DNA from: Sporolactobacillus shoreicorticis
Lineage (GTDB): Bacteria; Bacillota; Bacilli; Bacillales; Sporolactobacillaceae
Direction of reading: 5' to 3'
DNA: 64,000 nt
Assembly: GCF_024125445.1 (NCBI RefSeq)
Contig: NZ_JAMXWM010000015.1
Location: 36,040-100,039 of the forward strand
In this document: positions 61,272-64,000 of the stretch, one piece after another
Position numbering within the stretch: position 1 is the first letter of the stretch
How the letters are laid out: the number at the start of each line of letters is the position of its first letter
Translations under genes and position numbers: made by a program
The notes under the pieces: generated by a model
What the model was told of the DNA's origin: nothing
Database searches by the model: none
What the model saw: the letters and a program-made list of their open reading frames with translations, nothing else

Positions 61272-61833
61272 CTATGCCATTTCTTCATGTATCGGGTTAT
61301 TCAGTTCCGGCAGAATCCCTACTAAATCATTCAGGATAGTTGGTGTAAGCCCCGTTAAGTCTGTGTACTGTTTGCACTTGCGAATAAACCGTTCCACATC
61401 CTCGGTACGCTGTTCCTGTTCGTCCAACTCGCCTTGCCACTGTTCCAGCTTGCTTTCCAAGTCGGCCTGTTCCGTTTCGTAATCGTTGACAATTCTCCAA
61501 AACGAATATCATTTAATTTTCCGTTTACATTATCCTCATACATCCGCTTAAATAGCTTGGATAATTCAGTATACGCGGTTCAGCTTGTGCAATCTGTTTG
61601 TACTGTAGGGCGGTTTGCTTTTTGCGGTCAGCTGTATGTTTGGCGTTTATTTTGTCCCGGAATATATCCTCATGCGCCGTTACAAAGCTGGTGACATACT
61701 GCAAATGCCGGAGCACCATTTCTTCCAGAACAACAGCACAGATAAAATGCGTGGGGCAAGCTTCCTCACCCTTTTTTCTCAAAATGGAGCAAACAAAATG
61801 GTCTTGTCGTGCCCGCAGATTGATTTTAGCCAT
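61272..61833 (-). pseudogene. remnant of a large serine recombinase, fused to the start of another element gene
   Basis: From ATG 61833 (GGAGG upstream) it begins MAKINLR, which resembles the start of a sigma-70-like regulator found in clostridial conjugative transposons. It then switches abruptly to 'ARQDHFVCSI', 'CPTHFICAVVLEEMVLRHLQYVTSFVTAHEDIF' and 'AKHTADRKKQTALQYKQIAQAE', the zinc-ribbon and coiled-coil region of large serine recombinases (TndX/CTn type). Frameshifts near 61550 and 61490 split the rest: 'YEDNVNGKLNDIRFGEL' and 'WQGELDEQEQRTEDVERFIRKCKQYTDLTGLTPTILNDLV' lie in other frames. The catalytic resolvase domain is missing. Dead element scar. Confidence 0.78.
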
Positions 61834-61907
61834 AAAGCGTTCCTCCATTTCGATTTTTAGGGTTCGTGAATCGAAATGGGAAGGGCGGAGAACGACAGCG
61901 GAACTGG

Positions 61908-61932
61908 ACTTCGGGCCAAGTTGGCCCGAAGT
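61908..61932. repeat. 25-bp palindrome (12-bp arms, 1-base centre)
   Basis: ACTTCGGGCCAA at 61908-61919 is followed by G and then its exact inverse TTGGCCCGAAGT at 61921-61932. GC-rich in an AT-rich setting, between the flavodoxin gene and the recombinase scar. Could be a mobilisation or protein-binding site carried by the element, or a strong terminator-like hairpin without T-run. Confidence 0.6.
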
Positions 61933-61960
61933 TAATAGATATCGCTCCAAACTAATCGTT

Positions 61961-62377
61961 TCATAAACTGTTAATTATTGATTTTGCAAACTGCTCGGCT
62001 TTTTTTATATCATCAGAATTGGGACGGCCTGTACGCAAAATCATATAATGTCCGGGGCAATGATATTCTTTTTCTGACACATTAAGCCCTTGCGCTTGAA
62101 GATATTTTTTTGTCTTTTCATAGGCCGATTTAACTATGGCTGCGGTGCTAAATACTACAACCATTTTGATACTCGTTGGATTTAGGGTCGAGATATATTC
62201 TTTCAGTTCCGGGTCAATATCAAAAGCATATATGCCTGTTCCTAAAAATAATATATCGACTTCGCCTTGTAGCGGCTCATGGATTGACTTTGCGGATATC
62301 CCTACTTGTTTCGCAATAGCATTTGCAATTTTCTTTGTATTACCTGATTTTGAATAATAACGCACTTCAACATTCAT
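61961..62377 (-). CDS. flavodoxin-family protein
   Basis: 138 residues. The N-terminal FMN phosphate loop is 'YYSKSGNTKKIANAIA' (S-x-S-G-N-T). 'DILFLGTGIYAF' and 'IKMVVVFSTAAI' are the following strands. 'CPGHYMILRTGRPNSDDIKKAEQFA' forms the end. Small redox protein or quinone-handling flavodoxin-like protein; partner unknown. It lies 22 bases downstream of the membrane protein gene in a three-gene cassette led by a TetR regulator. Codons and base composition are AT-richer than the chromosome to its left. Confidence 0.87.
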   Translation of the reverse strand: MNVEVRYYSKSGNTKKIANAIAKQVGISAKSIHEPLQGEVDILFLGTGIYAFDIDPELKEYISTLNPTSIKMVVVFSTAAIVKSAYEKTKKYLQAQGLNVSEKEYHCPGHYMILRTGRPNSDDIKKAEQFAKSIINSL

Positions 62378-62399
62378 AGAACGCCCTCTTTTCAGCTAT

Positions 62400-62768
62400 C
62401 TATTTAACTACCAATGGTGCAAGCCTACCAATAATCGACTTTATGACAATGCAGCCAGCAACTACAAAAAGCGCAATTTTGGAGTCATAAAGGATGGGGA
62501 TTTTCCATTTGAATAGTTGTGTTGCTGTTGTAAGTAATGCGATTGTCCCAAAGATGTACCCCAAAATGGTGAGCGGGTGAGCAGGTACATTGCTGATAAA
62601 TTTGCCGATTGTTGGCATAATCATGCACATTGCAAATCCGATTACGCCCAAAGTAATAACAGCCGACCTCGGCCCATTAATGAATAATAGTTGCTTGCCA
62701 GATAGTCCTGCATAAACAATCAGGCTGGTTATAAACCACTCTGCTGCTAATATTCCAATTTCTTTCAT
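62400..62768 (-). CDS. small membrane protein of a TetR-led cassette, unknown
   Basis: 122 residues with four hydrophobic segments (about 5-22, 33-57, 65-85 and 97-118). The sequence does not match a family I can name. The ATG overlaps the tetR stop region by 4 bases (62765-62768), so it is translationally coupled, and the flavodoxin gene follows. It is possibly a membrane partner of the flavodoxin or an efflux/stress protein controlled by the TetR. Confidence 0.75.
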   Translation of the reverse strand: MKEIGILAAEWFITSLIVYAGLSGKQLLFINGPRSAVITLGVIGFAMCMIMPTIGKFISNVPAHPLTILGYIFGTIALLTTATQLFKWKIPILYDSKIALFVVAGCIVIKSIIGRLAPLVVK

Positions 62769-63400
62769 TGTTTATCACTCCTTAAATAGATTTTATTGAA
62801 TATCGTAATATGTCTTTCTAAAAAAGATAAAGCTTCTTCATATTTTTCGGGCTGATTGTCGTATTTTGATAACAGCAAATACAAAGGTGAATAAAACTGC
62901 AAGGCCATTACCATTGGATCAGCATCAACATAAACCCCATCATTTATTAAATTAGTGAACACGCCTGATATATAATCTAAGCCCTTGTCTATTATCAATT
63001 CCCTAAAAAACTTGCTTGTCTCCGAATTTCTATACTGTTCCATTGTCAACATTCTACGCAGTTGCGAGCCATACTCTGTTTTAAGATAGAACTGAAACAT
63101 TGTAATGCTGATACGGAATAATTCCTCTCTTACATCATTTTCTCCTGAAAGAATATTGGCCCTGTTTTCAGAGGGAATAAAAGTAGAAACTTCCTCTTGA
63201 TAACGACGCTCAATGTCTTTGAGAATTGAGTCAAAAATGTCTTGTTTTCCGCTATAATGTTTGTAAAGGGCGCTCTCCCGTATTCCGATTTCTTTTGCTA
63301 TGTCACGGATACCAATTCCATCATAACCTCTTTCAGAAAACAATTTTAGTGCAACTGTCAAAATAACTTCCTTTGTATCCCGTGTTTCGTTTTTTGGCAT
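62765..63400 (-). CDS. TetR family transcriptional regulator (element cargo)
   Basis: 211 residues from ATG 63400, which has GGAGG seven bases upstream. HTH: 'TKEVILTVALKLFSERGYDGIGIRDIAKEIGIRESALYKHYSGKQDIFDSIL'. The C-terminal domain is helical and unspecific. A 17-bp perfect inverted repeat lies 24 bases upstream, the expected operator. First gene of the cassette with the membrane protein and flavodoxin. Style and base composition are clostridial-like, in line with acquisition on the neighbouring element. Confidence 0.9.
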   Translation of the reverse strand: MPKNETRDTKEVILTVALKLFSERGYDGIGIRDIAKEIGIRESALYKHYSGKQDIFDSILKDIERRYQEEVSTFIPSENRANILSGENDVREELFRISITMFQFYLKTEYGSQLRRMLTMEQYRNSETSKFFRELIIDKGLDYISGVFTNLINDGVYVDADPMVMALQFYSPLYLLLSKYDNQPEKYEEALSFLERHITIFNKIYLRSDKQ

Positions 63401-63423
63401 AATAACCTCCATCAATAAATATG

Positions 63424-63466
63424 GTGATCGTTTGTTCACTTATCATTATAGTGAACAAACGATCAC
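63424..63466. promoter_or_regulatory. 17-bp perfect inverted repeat, TetR operator candidate
   Basis: GTGATCGTTTGTTCACT (63424-63440), nine bases, and its exact inverse (63450-63466). Each arm is itself nearly palindromic (TGAtC...GTTCA), so it may be two operators back to back, as for tetO pairs. Confidence 0.8.
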
Positions 63467-63783
63467 TTGTCAAGAAGGGAACCAAATTATATGCTTACCT
63501 GTTATTTATGAGCATTTCGAATCTCTCCGCTAACCAGACCAGCAAAGTCAAGCCTTTTTGAATCAAAAGTAATAAAACAAAATGAACAGGATAACCGAAG
63601 CCGCTATGATTTAGTGGCCTAAAGTGATAGCTTGATTTGTTGTCGGCTGGCTCACATTAGGCCGCTGTCCTTAATTTGCAGCCTTTGCATGGATACAAAT
63701 AAGCATAATAAAACATGGCAACATTCCTCCTAATGCCGCCATGTTTTATAAAAGGGGCGCGACTAATTAAGTCTTCCATATAC

Positions 63784-63825
63784 AGAGAACAGCGGCTATG
63801 AAGCCGCAAATTCTGTTCTCTTTTT
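63784..63825 (+). terminator. orphan intrinsic terminator
   Basis: Stem AGAGAACAG / CTGTTCTCT plus inner GCGGCT/AGCCGC, then TTTTT; no plus-strand gene is visible upstream of it in the island. Confidence 0.65.
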
Positions 63826-63895
63826 AGTATAATATTTGCCCTCCAATCAGTAAATTCATTTAACTCTTCCTAACTTATTAGGACAGAAAAAGCAA

Positions 63896-63936
63896 AAAAC
63901 AAGCGTATCGCTCATAGCAAACGATACACCTGTTTT
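63896..63936 (-). terminator. intrinsic terminator for a minus-strand gene outside the window
   Basis: Imperfect hairpin AAAACAgGtGTATCG / CGATACgCtTGTTTT followed on the minus strand by T-rich sequence. Confidence 0.55.
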
Positions 63937-64000
63937 AGACATTTTACTTGATAGTAGCCCATAAACAATATAGTTTTCTTATACTGTTTTATGACGGACT

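Larger units (their letters stand above)
63467..64000. other. non-coding end of the island with three hairpins
   Basis: No convincing gene. Three hairpins stand out: ATAAAACATGGC / GCCATGTTTTAT (63708-63749), AGAGAACAG-GCGGCT / AGCCGC-CTGTTCTCT with TTTTT (63784-63825, plus-strand terminator), and AAAACAaGcGTATCG / CGATACacCtGTTTT (63896-63936, terminator for a minus-strand gene beyond the window). They look like regulatory debris of mobile-element genes whose coding parts are gone. Confidence 0.55.

Noticed and set aside
61180..61340. A 47-codon plus-strand frame beginning MMKIIKPLVWPSLVKQYL
   Set aside because: It runs antisense into the recombinase remnant and has no SD or recognisable family.
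61032..64000. Duplicate of the tRNA-Ala 3' end as attachment site
   Set aside because: No copy of the last 20 bases of the tRNA was found in the window; large serine recombinases also do not typically use tRNA genes.

Overview
The window reads as chromosomal DNA of a spore-forming member of the Bacillales. Evidence is the B. subtilis-like gene content and order (addB-addA-sbcD-sbcC; pbpF-hemH-yhgD-yhgE; FabL-type enoyl reductase; AsnO-type asparagine synthetase; a tiny YjcZ-family sporulation protein), strong AGGAGG-type Shine-Dalgarno sites and many intrinsic terminators. A large pyruvate:ferredoxin oxidoreductase and a ferrochelatase gene without hemE or hemY beside it point away from B. 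subtilis itself, perhaps toward a Sporolactobacillus-like facultative anaerobe. That family-level guess is an inference.

Layout. 0-4 kb: YppG-like protein (cut by the window edge), a Rossmann-fold protein, two Fe-S assembly proteins (YitW/SufT-like and a stand-alone Nfu_N domain), and an N-acetylglucosamine-type PTS permease. 4.5-14.5 kb: secreted kumamolisin-like protease, asparagine synthetase, lysozyme-like protein, ABC-F ATPase, a fragment of an Rpn-type nuclease, YitT-family and other membrane proteins, a TetR regulator. 14.6-18.2 kb: PFOR. 18.4-23.5 kb: an ABC-2 exporter (ATPase plus two permeases) divergent from a NarL-type two-component system, resembling the B. subtilis lnrJK/lnrLMN (yfiJKLMN) lipopeptide/polyene resistance locus. 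23.6-35.5 kb: the recombination operon addB-addA-sbcD-sbcC. 35.6-43 kb: small housekeeping genes (YqgV, cyclophilin, PAP2, OsmC, FabL, SodC-like, MscL, Nudix, YdbC/PC4) and a decayed NERD-domain gene. 43-51 kb: menA, an FMN riboswitch with ribU, yjcZ, acyl-CoA thioesterase, a 3D-domain cell-wall protein, ddl, an M48 protease, lplJ. 52-60.7 kb: yhgE-yhgD, hemH, pbpF, amino-acid permease. 60.96 kb: tRNA-Ala(CGC). 61-64 kb: a visibly AT-richer island remnant with a broken large serine recombinase and a TetR/membrane protein/flavodoxin cassette.

Regulation visible in the DNA. LexA-type boxes with the identical core GAACATTTGTTC lie in the promoters of the addBA-sbcDC operon and of the ydbC/PC4-like ssDNA-binding gene (which has a second, near-consensus box), so the two may form one SOS module. 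A WalR-type box precedes the 3D-domain gene. Two near-identical operators flank yhgD/yhgE. An FMN riboswitch controls ribU. Inverted repeats precede three TetR genes and lie between the divergent exporter and its two-component system.

No CRISPR array, rRNA operon or complete insertion sequence was recognised. The most interesting leads are the shared SOS boxes, the yhgD operator pair, the deletion-fusion scar of a clostridial-type conjugative element at 61-62 kb, and 21-bp-period degenerate repeats beside the decayed NERD gene.
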